A stretch of 64,000 nt of DNA from Hwanghaeella grinnelliae (GTDB taxonomy: Bacteria > Pseudomonadota > Alphaproteobacteria > UBA8366 > Aestuariispiraceae): the NCBI RefSeq assembly GCF_004005845.1, contig NZ_SADE01000002.1, positions 496,421-560,420 of the forward strand, read 5' to 3'. Position numbers and translations under genes: made by a program. Positions 25,527 to 34,277 of the stretch are shown one piece after another. Position 1 is the first letter of the stretch, and every line of letters begins with the position of its first letter. Below the pieces are notes generated by a model. It made no database searches and had not been told where the DNA came from. It saw only the letters and a program-made list of their open reading frames with translations.

Positions 25527-26444
25527 ATGGACATCGATTTGACGAACGTCGCCAAGGGCGGCGACCTGATCAAGGACAGCGATACGAACAGCTTCATGGC
25601 CGATGTCGTCGAAGCCAGCATGGAAACGCCGGTGATCGTCGACTTCTGGGCGCCGTGGTGCGGTCCCTGCAAGACCTTGGGCCCAGCGCTGGAACGCGCG
25701 GTCAATGCCGCGGCCGGGGCGGTGAAGATGGTCAAGATCGATATCGATCAGAACCCTGAAATCGCGCAGCAGATGCGCGTTCAGTCGATTCCGGCCGTCT
25801 TCGCCTTTTCTGGCGGCCGGCCGGTCGACGGCTTCGCCGGCGCGGTGCCGGAAAGCCAGATCAAAAGCTTCATCGACAAAGTGGTCCGCCAAGCCGGCGG
25901 AGAGCAGGGCGAAAACCCGGTCGAACAGGCTTTCGAGCAGGCCGAGGAAGCCGTTGAAAAGGGCGATTTCGAATCCGCGGGCGCGATCTATCAGCAACTG
26001 GTGGCGCACGATCCGAACAACATCAAGGCCGTCGCCGGTTTTGCGAATGCGCTGGTGAAACTCAACCGTCTCGACGTTTTGGAACAATTCCTGGAACAGC
26101 TGCCGCCGGAACAGCGGGACGCGAACGAGATGGCGTCGGTCCACGCGGCGCTGGAACTGGCCGCGAAGGCGGATGAGGCAAACAGAGAATTGGCGAGCCT
26201 GGAAGAAAAGGCCGCCTTGCACCCGAACGACCTGCAAGCGCGCTATGACCTGGCTGTCGCACTGTCCGCCGTCGGCCGCGCCGAAGAGGCGATCGATCTG
26301 CTGATGACGATCATGGAAACGAACCGCAACTGGAACGAGGATGCGGCGCGGGTACAGCTTTTGAAGATTTTTGAGGCACAGGGGCCGACGGACCCGGTGA
26401 CCGTCGCCGGACGTCGCCGCCTGTCGTCGATTCTGTTCTCCTGA
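25527..26444 (+). CDS. cnoX: CnoX-type thioredoxin-TPR protein
   Basis: A 305-residue protein with an N-terminal thioredoxin fold (about 15-125) with active site WCGPC, followed by TPR-like helices (about 135-305). This is the YbbN/CnoX architecture: a holdase that protects proteins from oxidation and hands them to GroEL. E. coli CnoX lacks a redox-active CXXC, whereas this protein keeps the canonical motif and could also reduce disulfides or sulfenic acids. The start at 25527 gives the conserved N-terminal length; the frame extends upstream into the chemoreceptor gene by chance. The following Lon-N gene is 81 bases away. Confidence 0.9.
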   Translation: MDIDLTNVAKGGDLIKDSDTNSFMADVVEASMETPVIVDFWAPWCGPCKTLGPALERAVNAAAGAVKMVKIDIDQNPEIAQQMRVQSIPAVFAFSGGRPVDGFAGAVPESQIKSFIDKVVRQAGGEQGENPVEQAFEQAEEAVEKGDFESAGAIYQQLVAHDPNNIKAVAGFANALVKLNRLDVLEQFLEQLPPEQRDANEMASVHAALELAAKADEANRELASLEEKAALHPNDLQARYDLAVALSAVGRAEEAIDLLMTIMETNRNWNEDAARVQLLKIFEAQGPTDPVTVAGRRRLSSILFS

Positions 26445-26525
26445 TGACTTTCGCTGGGCGGCGGGGCCGTGGCCGGCGGTCCGGCACATCCTCGCGCCCA
26501 AGAGGGAACCGGTATAGGGTACGCT

Positions 26526-27245
26526 ATGAGTGTTTTTGATCCGACCGCCGAAGACCTTCCGGAAGATCTGCCGATATTCCCTCTGACCGGCGTGCTGCTG
26601 CTGCCGCGGGCGCAATTACCGCTGAACGTATTCGAGCCGCGCTACCTGAACATGATCACCGACGCGCTGGGTGAGGGCCGCATGATCGGCATGATCCAGC
26701 CGCGCGTGCCGCGCGACTTCGTGCAGGGCCGCGAAGATGACGAGGACGAAGAAGACGATCTGGAAATCACGGATATGGACCGGGAACAGCCCGCCATTTT
26801 CCCGGTCGGCTGCGCCGGACGGATCACCCAATTCGAGGAGACCGACGACGGTCGCTTGCTGATCAATCTGCGCGGTATCGCGCGGTTCAAGGTCACAGAG
26901 GAAATGCCCATGCGCGACGGGTACCGCCGGGTTCAGGCGGATTGGTCGGATTATTTGGGCGACTTGACCGAGCACGACGAGGCGACGCCGTTGGACAAAG
27001 AGAGGCTGTTCGCCTCCCTCAAGCCCTATTTCGAGGCGCAGGAAATCCAGGCGAATTGGGACGCCGTTCACGACACCCCCTCCGAACGGCTGATCAATTC
27101 ACTGTCCATGATCTGCCCGTTCGAAGCGCTGGAAAAGCAGGCGTTGCTGGAAGCCCCGACACTGAAAGACAGGCTTGATGTCTTGACCTCATTGGTCGAG
27201 ATGGCGGTATTGGAAACCACCCACGAAGAATCCGGGCGGCAATAG
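26526..27245 (+). CDS. Lon N-terminal substrate-binding domain protein
   Basis: A 239-residue stand-alone LON-N (PUA-like) domain protein without ATPase or protease parts. The opening LPIFPLTGVLLLPRAQLPLNVFEPRY is a textbook Lon-N start. An acidic insert (EDDEDEEDDLE, about 78-88) is unusual and sits between strands. Its biochemical role is not established; the domain binds unfolded protein segments in Lon. It lies between the CnoX gene and a Trm112-like gene, all on the plus strand, probably as one transcript. Confidence 0.9.
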   Translation: MSVFDPTAEDLPEDLPIFPLTGVLLLPRAQLPLNVFEPRYLNMITDALGEGRMIGMIQPRVPRDFVQGREDDEDEEDDLEITDMDREQPAIFPVGCAGRITQFEETDDGRLLINLRGIARFKVTEEMPMRDGYRRVQADWSDYLGDLTEHDEATPLDKERLFASLKPYFEAQEIQANWDAVHDTPSERLINSLSMICPFEALEKQALLEAPTLKDRLDVLTSLVEMAVLETTHEESGRQ

Positions 27246-27299
27246 GCCCTGCGGGCCTTCGATGCGGTTTTCAAAGCGGGAATCGGAAGAGAGCATAGG

Positions 27300-27500
27300 A
27301 TGAGCGAGAACAAAGATCAGAGCCGTCAGGTCGACCCGAAGCTTTTGGAATTCCTGGTCTGCCCGCTGACCCACGGGACGTTGCGTTATGACCGGGAAGC
27401 GCAGGAGTTGATCAGCGATCAGGCGAAACTGGCCTATCCGATCCGCGACGGCATTCCGATCATGCTGCCCTATGAAGCGCGCCAGCTGGACGACGACTGA
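27300..27500 (+). CDS. Trm112 family small protein
   Basis: A 66-residue protein of the Trm112/UPF0434 family, recognised from [17 protein letters not shown] and [16 protein letters not shown]. Eukaryotic and archaeal Trm112 activates methyltransferases; bacterial versions are small and mostly uncharacterised. Only one cysteine of the zinc-ribbon set remains, as is common in alphaproteobacteria. It starts 54 bases after the Lon-N gene and 23 bases before the DUF971 gene, within a likely operon that also holds a methyltransferase-like protein. Confidence 0.9.
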   Translation: MSENKDQSRQVDPKLLEFLVCPLTHGTLRYDREAQELISDQAKLAYPIRDGIPIMLPYEARQLDDD

Positions 27501-27523
27501 CTGGTCGGGAAAAGGAACACGGA

Positions 27524-27925
27524 ATGAACGGCAACGCTGCGGGCACGGAAGACGCGAACCGCTTTGCGACCAAGGTCTGGCCGACCGAGATCAAACTGCA
27601 CAAGGCGGAGAAGATCCTGGAAGTCGCCTTCGACACCGGCGAGACATTCAAATATCCGGCTGAATACTTGCGGGTCGAAAGCCCGTCGGCGGAAGTGCAG
27701 GGCCATTCGCCTTCCCAGAAGAAGACCGTTCCGGGCCGACGCCATGTGGGCATCATGAACCTGGAAACCGTCGGCAATTACGCGGTCCGGATCGTCTTCG
27801 ACGACCTACATGACAGCGGTATTTTTTCTTGGGCCTATCTGTATGAACTGGGCACGGACCAGGAAGCCCGCTGGGCGAACTATCTGGCCGCCTTGAGCGC
27901 CCAGGGCCTCAGCCGAGACCCATGA
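27524..27925 (+). CDS. DUF971 (gamma-butyrobetaine hydroxylase N-terminal-like) protein
   Basis: A 133-residue DUF971 domain protein. WPTEIKLHKAEKILEVAFD near the N-terminus, FKYPAEYLRVESPSAEVQGH, and the late SGIFSWAYLYELG are all family landmarks. The same domain caps the N-terminus of gamma-butyrobetaine hydroxylases and appears in Fe-S-linked proteins such as ApbC fusions; the stand-alone form is of uncertain function. It lies between the Trm112-like and methyltransferase-like genes, with short gaps. Confidence 0.88.
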   Translation: MNGNAAGTEDANRFATKVWPTEIKLHKAEKILEVAFDTGETFKYPAEYLRVESPSAEVQGHSPSQKKTVPGRRHVGIMNLETVGNYAVRIVFDDLHDSGIFSWAYLYELGTDQEARWANYLAALSAQGLSRDP

Positions 27926-27938
27926 GTTTAATTTTCGG

Positions 27939-28667
27939 ATGAGCTTCCTATTCAAGGAACTTGACTACCGCGAAACGCCGATCGGGCCGTTGAGCCTGCG
28001 GCGGCGGCGGATTCTGTCACTGGATACGGATGTCTTTGAAATCCTGCTGGGCGACGAGCATTTGATGTCCAGCCTGTTCACCGCGTCAGAGGTCGCCCTG
28101 GCCGACCTGGGTCTGGCCGCGATCGGCGCCGAAACGGCCGCCGCCGGGTCGCTGGACGTCGTGGTCGGCGGCTTGGGCTTGGGATACACCGCGGAAGCCG
28201 CCCTGAAGCATGATGCGGTGGGTACGCTCACGGTCGTCGAATTGCTGGACCCTGTGGTCGATTGGCATATCGAAGGGCTTCTGCCCATGGGCACCGGTTT
28301 GGCGGATGACAGCCGTTGCCAGTTCCTGCGCGCCGACTTTTTCGCCTGCGCCGGGTCCAGGGAAGGGTTCGATGCCAACACGCCCGGCCGCCAGCACGAC
28401 GCCATTCTGATCGATATCGATCATTCGCCGGACTGGTTGTTGAACGAAGGCAGCAGCGGTTTCTATACCGAAGCCGGTTTGGCGGCGCTGGCCGGCAAGC
28501 TGAAGCCCGGCGGCGTCATGGGCCTGTGGTCAGACGCGCTGGAGGATGCCGGCTTCACCGAAAGATTGGGCAAGGTGTTTTCCGAAGCCTGGGCCGAACC
28601 CGTCACCTTCCACAACCCGCTGCAGGACAAACCCTTCACCCAGACCGTCTACCTGGCCCGCCGATAG
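27939..28667 (+). CDS. Spermidine synthase-like class I methyltransferase-fold protein
   Basis: A 242-residue Rossmann-fold protein. The nucleotide-binding strand-loop is DVVVGGLGLGYTAEAAL, followed by the acidic strand end VVELLDPVVDWH, then DAILIDIDHSP, as in spermidine synthase and related SAM-dependent proteins. The usual N-terminal beta-domain of true spermidine synthases is reduced and some polyamine-binding residues are not visible, so a different amine or protein substrate is possible. It starts 13 bases after the DUF971 gene, the last gene of a five-gene plus-strand run. Confidence 0.75.
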   Translation: MSFLFKELDYRETPIGPLSLRRRRILSLDTDVFEILLGDEHLMSSLFTASEVALADLGLAAIGAETAAAGSLDVVVGGLGLGYTAEAALKHDAVGTLTVVELLDPVVDWHIEGLLPMGTGLADDSRCQFLRADFFACAGSREGFDANTPGRQHDAILIDIDHSPDWLLNEGSSGFYTEAGLAALAGKLKPGGVMGLWSDALEDAGFTERLGKVFSEAWAEPVTFHNPLQDKPFTQTVYLARR

Positions 28668-28678
28668 GTTTCGTCGGC

Positions 28679-29368
28679 TTAGGTCGGTGGCAAGGCGTGG
28701 TGGATGGCCGGGCCGGGATTGGGCAGGTAGTCGATCAGAATGTTGATCCGCCGGCGCTTGGCCTTGTTCTTCACCGAATGAGTCTTGCGGTTGTTGAAGT
28801 CATAAACTTTGCCGACCTGCATCTTTAGTTTCTTGCCGTCGATCTTGTATTCGACGCCCGGCGGGGAGATCAGCGGCACATGCACCCGGTGGGCGCGGGC
28901 CGCCATGGGCTGACCGTCGATATGGGCGCCGACCTTGCCGCCGGCGGCCATTTCGACGATGGCAACGCGGGTCAGCACGCCCCTGGGTGTCTTGATATAG
29001 GAAATCGCCTTCTCAACCACCGGGGCGACCAGCGCTTCGAACTGTTTCCATTGCGGGAAGGCGCTGACCTCGCCCTGGTCGTTCTCGTCGATCACCACGG
29101 GCATCAGGGGTTCAGGATCGATGCTCTCCTGCTTGCACCATTCCAGGAACACTTCCTTCATGGAGCGTCGCTTCCACGGCATCTGATAAGGCACGAAATT
29201 GTGGATCAGCGGAATCGCGCGGGTGAATTCGCTGTGCACCCGGCTGGCGAGCAGATCCTGGCGGAAGCGATTGCGCTCCCAATCCTCGTCCGGCAGTCCG
29301 TCGACGAACGCCGCCAGTTCCTTCACATCCACCGGCCCCAGGACCTTATAGGGGACACCGATATCCAT
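28679..29368 (-). CDS. Aspartyl/asparaginyl beta-hydroxylase family oxygenase
   Basis: A 229-residue 2-oxoglutarate/Fe(II)-type oxygenase. The first metal-site histidine is in GAHIDGQPM. The later THSVKNKAKRRRINILID stretch contains the second histidine and the arginine that normally binds 2-oxoglutarate, and RVHVPLISPPGVEY is the conserved core strand. The usual HxD pair is present as H-I-D. In animals the family hydroxylates EGF domains; bacterial substrates are mostly unknown. It ends 11 bases from the convergent methyltransferase-like gene and lies 53 bases downstream of the COQ6-type gene. Confidence 0.85.
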   Translation of the reverse strand: MDIGVPYKVLGPVDVKELAAFVDGLPDEDWERNRFRQDLLASRVHSEFTRAIPLIHNFVPYQMPWKRRSMKEVFLEWCKQESIDPEPLMPVVIDENDQGEVSAFPQWKQFEALVAPVVEKAISYIKTPRGVLTRVAIVEMAAGGKVGAHIDGQPMAARAHRVHVPLISPPGVEYKIDGKKLKMQVGKVYDFNNRKTHSVKNKAKRRRINILIDYLPNPGPAIHHALPPT

Positions 29369-29421
29369 TCCCGTACCCTTCTTTCTAAAACCGATAGGCC
29401 GTTATAGCGCCTCGCCCCCTA

Positions 29422-30648
29422 CTATAGGGCTTCTCCCCGTATCAAACGCGGCAATTCGCCGACGACCCCCATCGCGTGCCGCATCAGGAACCGTTTCACC
29501 GGCGGCGTCTTGTTAACCGCCGCCAGCCCGATATCGCGGGCCAGGCGAACCGGCGCAACATCGTTGGAGAACAAGCGCGTCAGCCCATCCATCACCGCCG
29601 AAAGCAGCACATTGTCGAACCGGCGCCATTTTTCGTACCGGCGCAGAACGCTTGCCGCGCCGAGGTCCAGGCCCAGCCGCTTGGCGTCGACCAGCACTTC
29701 AGCCATCGCGGCAATATCGCGCAGCCCCATGTTCAACCCTTGGCCGGCGATCGGGTGAACCGCATGGGCGGCATCCCCCACCATGGCGAACCGGTCGCCG
29801 ATATAGGTTTCCGCGTGCTGCAAGGAAAGGGGGTAGGTGAAGCGCGGGCCGACCAATTCGATATCGCCCAACCAATCGCCGAAGCGGGTCTTCAACTCGG
29901 CCAGGAAGGCCGCATCGTCCAACTCGGCGAAACCGCGCGCCAGATCCGACCGTTCCGACCAGACGATGTTCGACCGGTCGCCGGTCATCGGCAGCATGGC
30001 GAAAGGGCCGCTGGGAAGGAAAAGTTCAACCGCGACGCCGTTATGGGGCAACGCGTGTTTGACGGTGCAGACGATGGAGGTCTGATCATAGCGCCAGCCG
30101 GTGACCTTGATTCCCATCCAATCGCGCAGCGTCGAGAACTTGCCATCCGCCGCGATGACGACGGCGGCCTGAATCGGCTCCCCATCTTCGATTTCGATTG
30201 TCGAGAAGCCGGGACCGGCCTGGACGGAGGTAACATTGACCGGCGCATGCAGCGTCAACGTTTCCAATTCCGTACAGCGTTTATGGAGCGCGACGCGCGT
30301 GGCGCGGTTCTCGACGATATAGCCGAAGGGGTCATCACCGATATCCGTGTGATCGTAATGCAGGAAAAGCGGCGAAATCCCGTCCAATACATGGCCGTCG
30401 ACAACGCGGATGTCCCAGATTGGGGACGCGTCGGCTTCCAGATGTTTCCAAACGCCGATGCCCTTCAGAACCTGAGCGGACCCATAGGCAATTGCCGATG
30501 CGCGACCGTCATAGGCCGGCACGGTTTGCATGTCCTGGGCCTCCCGGTCGACCAGTGCCACCCGAAGACCCGCCGTGGCCAAAGCGCAGGCCAAACCTGC
30601 GCCCACCATGCCGCCGCCGACGATGCCGACATCCACCCGTTCCGTCAT
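29422..30648 (-). CDS. UbiH/COQ6-family FAD monooxygenase
   Basis: A 408-residue flavoprotein hydroxylase. The FAD-binding dinucleotide motif is GIVGGGMVGAGLACAL, a DG-type motif occurs midway (VIAADGKFSTLR), and the second FAD motif is GDAAHAVHPIAGQGLNMGLRD. Members hydroxylate the aromatic ring during ubiquinone synthesis, and this is the likely role. The start at 30648 follows an AGGTTGA ribosome site; an in-frame ATG at 30711 is upstream but lacks one. The gene is transcribed away from glnK across a 258-base gap. Confidence 0.9.
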   Translation of the reverse strand: MTERVDVGIVGGGMVGAGLACALATAGLRVALVDREAQDMQTVPAYDGRASAIAYGSAQVLKGIGVWKHLEADASPIWDIRVVDGHVLDGISPLFLHYDHTDIGDDPFGYIVENRATRVALHKRCTELETLTLHAPVNVTSVQAGPGFSTIEIEDGEPIQAAVVIAADGKFSTLRDWMGIKVTGWRYDQTSIVCTVKHALPHNGVAVELFLPSGPFAMLPMTGDRSNIVWSERSDLARGFAELDDAAFLAELKTRFGDWLGDIELVGPRFTYPLSLQHAETYIGDRFAMVGDAAHAVHPIAGQGLNMGLRDIAAMAEVLVDAKRLGLDLGAASVLRRYEKWRRFDNVLLSAVMDGLTRLFSNDVAPVRLARDIGLAAVNKTPPVKRFLMRHAMGVVGELPRLIRGEAL

Positions 30649-30821
30649 TTCAACCTGCCTCGCATAACAGATACTACTACCGCAAGTATTGCCTGTTTTT
30701 TGATCAATCACGCCTCTGTGACTAATTTTTAGGCTGTTTCTTTTTTAGCCTCCGGCGCCAGACCCCAAAGAAATATGTCCTATCCCACTGATTTTCAATC
30801 GTTTCTCTGATTCGGCGATTC

Positions 30822-30837
30822 CGGCACGCATTTTGAT
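30822..30837 (+). promoter_or_regulatory. Candidate sigma54 promoter for glnK-amtB
   Basis: CGGCACG, four bases, then TTGAT: a match to the -24/-12 consensus TGGCACG-N4-TTGCW except that the -12 element has GA instead of GC. It ends 69 bases before the glnK ATG. NtrC-controlled sigma54 promoters are usual for this operon, which supports the assignment. No NtrC palindrome was found with confidence. Confidence 0.4.
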
Positions 30838-30891
30838 TTAACAAGGTTTCATGGTGCGGCGCAAAAACTGTGGCCGAACATTCAACATTGA

Positions 30892-31245
<354 letters not shown>

Positions 31246-31258
31246 GGGAGTTATCAAT

Positions 31259-32602
31259 ATGAAATTCAAAAACCTTCGCTTCGGCCGCTCCGCCCGGCTT
31301 GGCGTTGCGGCCCTCGGCGGCCTTGGTGTTGCGGCCATGGCGGCCCCGGCATCAGCGGCGACCGACGTTGAAACCGCGTTTATCTTCAACACGCTGTCCT
31401 TCCTGATGCATGGCTTCCTGGTCATGTGGATGGCGGCCGGTTTCGCCATGCTCGAAGCAGGGCTTGTCCGGACCAAGAACACCACCATGCAATGCCTCAA
31501 GAACATTGCGATCTATTCCGTGGCCGGCATCCTGTACTATCTGATCGGCTACAACCTGATGTACATGGATGTCAGTGGCTTCATCGGTTCGTTCTCGATC
31601 TGGTCGGCGGCCGATCCGAGCATCACGGCAGATGGTTTTGTCGGTGAAGAAGCAGGCTATGCGGCAGGATCCGATTGGTTCTTCCAGATGGTCTTCGTGG
31701 CGGCGACCGCCTCCATCGTTTCCGGCACGGTTGCGGAACGCGTTAAGCTTTGGCCGTTCCTGATCTTCACCGTCGTCCTGACCGGCATCATCTACCCGAT
31801 CCAGGGTTCCTGGACCTGGGGCGGCGGCTGGCTGAGCGAAATGGGCTTCTCCGACTTCGCCGGTTCCACCATCGTTCACTCCGTCGGCGGCTGGGCTGCT
31901 CTGGCCGGGGCGATCGTGATCGGTGCACGGAAAGGCAAATTCGTGGACGGTAAGGTCCATCCGATGCCGGGCGCGAACCTGCCGCTGGCAACGTTGGGTA
32001 CCTTCATCCTGTGGATGGGCTGGTTCGGGTTCAACGGCGGCTCACAGCTGGCCATGGGAACCGCTGCCGATATCCGCGATATCTCCAGCATCTACATCAA
32101 CACCAACCTGGCTGCTGCCGGTGGCGTTGTCGCCGCGATCATCCTGACGCAAGTCATGTACAAGAAGGTCGACCTGACCATGGCGCTGAACGGCGCGCTG
32201 GCCGGGCTGGTCTCGATCACGGCTGAACCGCTGGCACCCGCACCGGGCCTGGCCGTCATCATCGGCGCCATTGGCGGCGTGATCGTGGTCTTCGCTGTAC
32301 CGATGCTGGACAAGCTGAAAATCGACGATGTCGTCGGTGCGGTCTCCGTCCACTTGATTGCCGGTATCTGGGGCACCCTGGCGGTTCCGCTGAGCAATGG
32401 CGATGCAAGCTTCGTCACGCAGATCGTGGGGATCGTCTCAATCGGTGCCTACACCTTCATCTTCAGCTTGATCGTCTGGACGATCCTGAAAGTCACCATC
32501 GGTGTCCGCGCAAGCGAAGAAGACGAAGTCGATGGTTTGGACAAAGCCGAATGTGGGATGGAAGCCTATCCCGAATTCGGTGTCGGTTCGCAGCGTATGT
32601 AA
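31259..32602 (+). CDS. amtB: Ammonium transporter AmtB
   Basis: A 447-residue ammonium channel with an N-terminal signal-like segment (about 1-33, ending ASAATD) and eleven hydrophobic segments. Family landmarks include AGFAMLEAGLVRTKN, FAGSTIVHSVGGWAALAGA with the first pore histidine, and the second pore histidine in SVHLIAGIWGT. The translation start at 31259 is the ATG after the GlnK stop. The C-terminal tail EEDEVDGLDKAECGMEAYPE is the conserved segment that contacts GlnK. The operon is closed by a strong terminator. Confidence 0.96.
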   Translation: MKFKNLRFGRSARLGVAALGGLGVAAMAAPASAATDVETAFIFNTLSFLMHGFLVMWMAAGFAMLEAGLVRTKNTTMQCLKNIAIYSVAGILYYLIGYNLMYMDVSGFIGSFSIWSAADPSITADGFVGEEAGYAAGSDWFFQMVFVAATASIVSGTVAERVKLWPFLIFTVVLTGIIYPIQGSWTWGGGWLSEMGFSDFAGSTIVHSVGGWAALAGAIVIGARKGKFVDGKVHPMPGANLPLATLGTFILWMGWFGFNGGSQLAMGTAADIRDISSIYINTNLAAAGGVVAAIILTQVMYKKVDLTMALNGALAGLVSITAEPLAPAPGLAVIIGAIGGVIVVFAVPMLDKLKIDDVVGAVSVHLIAGIWGTLAVPLSNGDASFVTQIVGIVSIGAYTFIFSLIVWTILKVTIGVRASEEDEVDGLDKAECGMEAYPEFGVGSQRM

Positions 32603-32689
32603 CGCTCGGGCCAAGAGTTTCGGTCGGGGCCTGATGGCCCCGGTCGGACAGACGGCGTCTCTGACGTCGTTTCCCACCCGCTGACTTAT

Positions 32690-32720
32690 CCCCGGAAGGT
32701 CTCCTTCCGGGGATTTTTTT
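32690..32720 (+). terminator. Rho-independent terminator of glnK-amtB
   Basis: CCCCGGAAGG, a three-base loop, then CCTTCCGGGG forms a perfect 10-bp stem followed by A and seven T residues. It lies 88 bases beyond the amtB stop. This is the clearest intrinsic terminator in the window. Confidence 0.96.
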
Positions 32721-33031
32721 ATCTCGAATATCCAAGGCTGACGGTATGACGCGCGGGCCCTTGAAAAGGTGGGGCCGTGCGCAGGGTGGGCGTTACCAAC
32801 CGCCGCCACCACAGGAATTGCCGCCTGAAGAGCGCCTTCCCTTGCCGTCGAATCCGAAATCATCCTCATAGGAAGCCGCGTATCCCGCTAAGCAAGAGAA
32901 ACGAAATCAGTTTTTTATTTGAATTGAGTGCCTTGCAGAAGAAACGGAGTATTCTCTATTATTGTCTGTATTTGAGAGCTAATCTCTTTGCTTCGTATTA
33001 TTTCAACTTTGTTTAATTCGATGAGATAACC
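32721..33031. other. 311-base gene-free stretch with an AT-rich end
   Basis: No convincing gene or RNA is visible between the amtB terminator and the aminotransferase start. The last 130 bases (about 32900-33031) are much richer in A and T than the surrounding DNA and probably hold the promoter of the aminotransferase-ftsK-lolA run. A 79-codon frame inside has an atypical Arg/His-rich composition and is not credible. Confidence 0.6.
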
Positions 33032-34273
33032 ATGGCCGAAAGCGCCGCCGACAAACTTTTCGACTATCCCTATCGCCGGCTGGCCACTCTGCTCAAAGGG
33101 TTGGAGCCGGGGGAGAGCCCTATCCTGACGCATGTGGGGGAACCGCAGGGCGCGCCGCCGGCCTTTCTGTCGGAGACCGTCACCCGGAACGCACATTTGT
33201 GGTCGAAATATCCGAGCCCCAGGGGAACACCCGACTATCTGAAGGCGGTCGCGGATTGGATCACGCGGCGGTATGACCTGGCCCCCGGCACGGTCGACGC
33301 GGCCCGGCACGTCACCACGGCCTGCGGCACGCGCGAGGCCTTGTTCCAGGCCGGAATCCTGGCCGCTGCGATCAAACGCCCACAGGTGAAGGGCAAGCCG
33401 CTGATCGGTATGCCGAACCCGGCCTATCACGTCTATTACGGCGCCGCCGTGATGGGCGACGCGGAACCTTTGCCGGTACCGGCCGCCGATGCATCAACCA
33501 ACTATCTGCCCGACTACCCCTCTCTGTCGGCGGATGTGCTGGACCGGATGGCAATCGCCTATCTGTGCACGCCGTCCAATCCGACGGGCGGCGTGGCGGA
33601 CTTGCAGACGCTGACCCGGAATGTCGAGGCGGCCCGCCGCCACGGCTATATCCTGGCGCTCGACGAATGCTATTCGGAAATTTTCAACGGGTCCGAACCG
33701 CCGGCTGGCGGCTTCGACGCGGTGAAGGCGCTCGGTGAGGCCGGCGAGGGCGCACTCGACAATATCCTGGTTTTCAATTCGTTGTCGAAACGGTCTTCCG
33801 CGCCGGGCTTGCGCTGCGGTTTCGTGGCCGGCCAAGCGGATTTGATCGACAAATTGGTAATGGTTCGTGGCTATGGCGGGGCGCAGATCCCCGAACCATT
33901 GATGGCCGCCGGCGCCGCCTTGTGGCGGGACGAAGACCACTTGGTGGCCAACCGGGCGCTGTATAGCGGGTTGTTCGACCTGTCGGACGAGATTCTGGGC
34001 GATTTGCCGGGCTATACGCGCCCGACGGGGGGCTTTTTCCTGTGGCTGCCGGTTACCGACAGCGAAGAAGCGGCCAAACGCCTTTGGGTGGAAGCCGGCG
34101 TGAAGGTCTTGCCGGGACGGCTGATGTCCCGGCCGGTGGATACGGAAGGACATACACCGGGCGATGGGTTCATCCGCATCGCCCTGGTGCACGACCCGGA
34201 AACGGTGCGTGAAATGCTGGGCCGCGTGCGGCGGGTGCTGCTGGACGGGCTGACAGTGACTGAGGAGGGTTAG
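33032..34273 (+). CDS. Class I/II aminotransferase, possibly DapC-type
   Basis: A 413-residue fold-type I aminotransferase. [10 protein letters not shown] carries the conserved Asn, [10 protein letters not shown] the PLP-binding Asp and Tyr, and [16 protein letters not shown] the Schiff-base Lys253. GLRCGF holds the carboxylate-binding arginine. The closest named group I recognise is N-succinyl-diaminopimelate aminotransferase (lysine and peptidoglycan synthesis). The direct neighbour ftsK, only 4 bases downstream, makes a cell-wall role plausible but does not prove it. Confidence 0.78.
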   Translation: MAESAADKLFDYPYRRLATLLKGLEPGESPILTHVGEPQGAPPAFLSETVTRNAHLWSKYPSPRGTPDYLKAVADWITRRYDLAPGTVDAARHVTTACGTREALFQAGILAAAIKRPQVKGKPLIGMPNPAYHVYYGAAVMGDAEPLPVPAADASTNYLPDYPSLSADVLDRMAIAYLCTPSNPTGGVADLQTLTRNVEAARRHGYILALDECYSEIFNGSEPPAGGFDAVKALGEAGEGALDNILVFNSLSKRSSAPGLRCGFVAGQADLIDKLVMVRGYGGAQIPEPLMAAGAALWRDEDHLVANRALYSGLFDLSDEILGDLPGYTRPTGGFFLWLPVTDSEEAAKRLWVEAGVKVLPGRLMSRPVDTEGHTPGDGFIRIALVHDPETVREMLGRVRRVLLDGLTVTEEG

Positions 34274-34277
34274 GACC

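Noticed and set aside
25296-26615. 439-codon minus-strand frame opposite the CnoX gene
   Set aside because: Antisense shadow; the plus strand carries a clear thioredoxin motif.
32777-33016. 79-codon frame in the gap before the aminotransferase
   Set aside because: Arg/His-rich, no ribosome site and crosses an AT-rich promoter-like segment.
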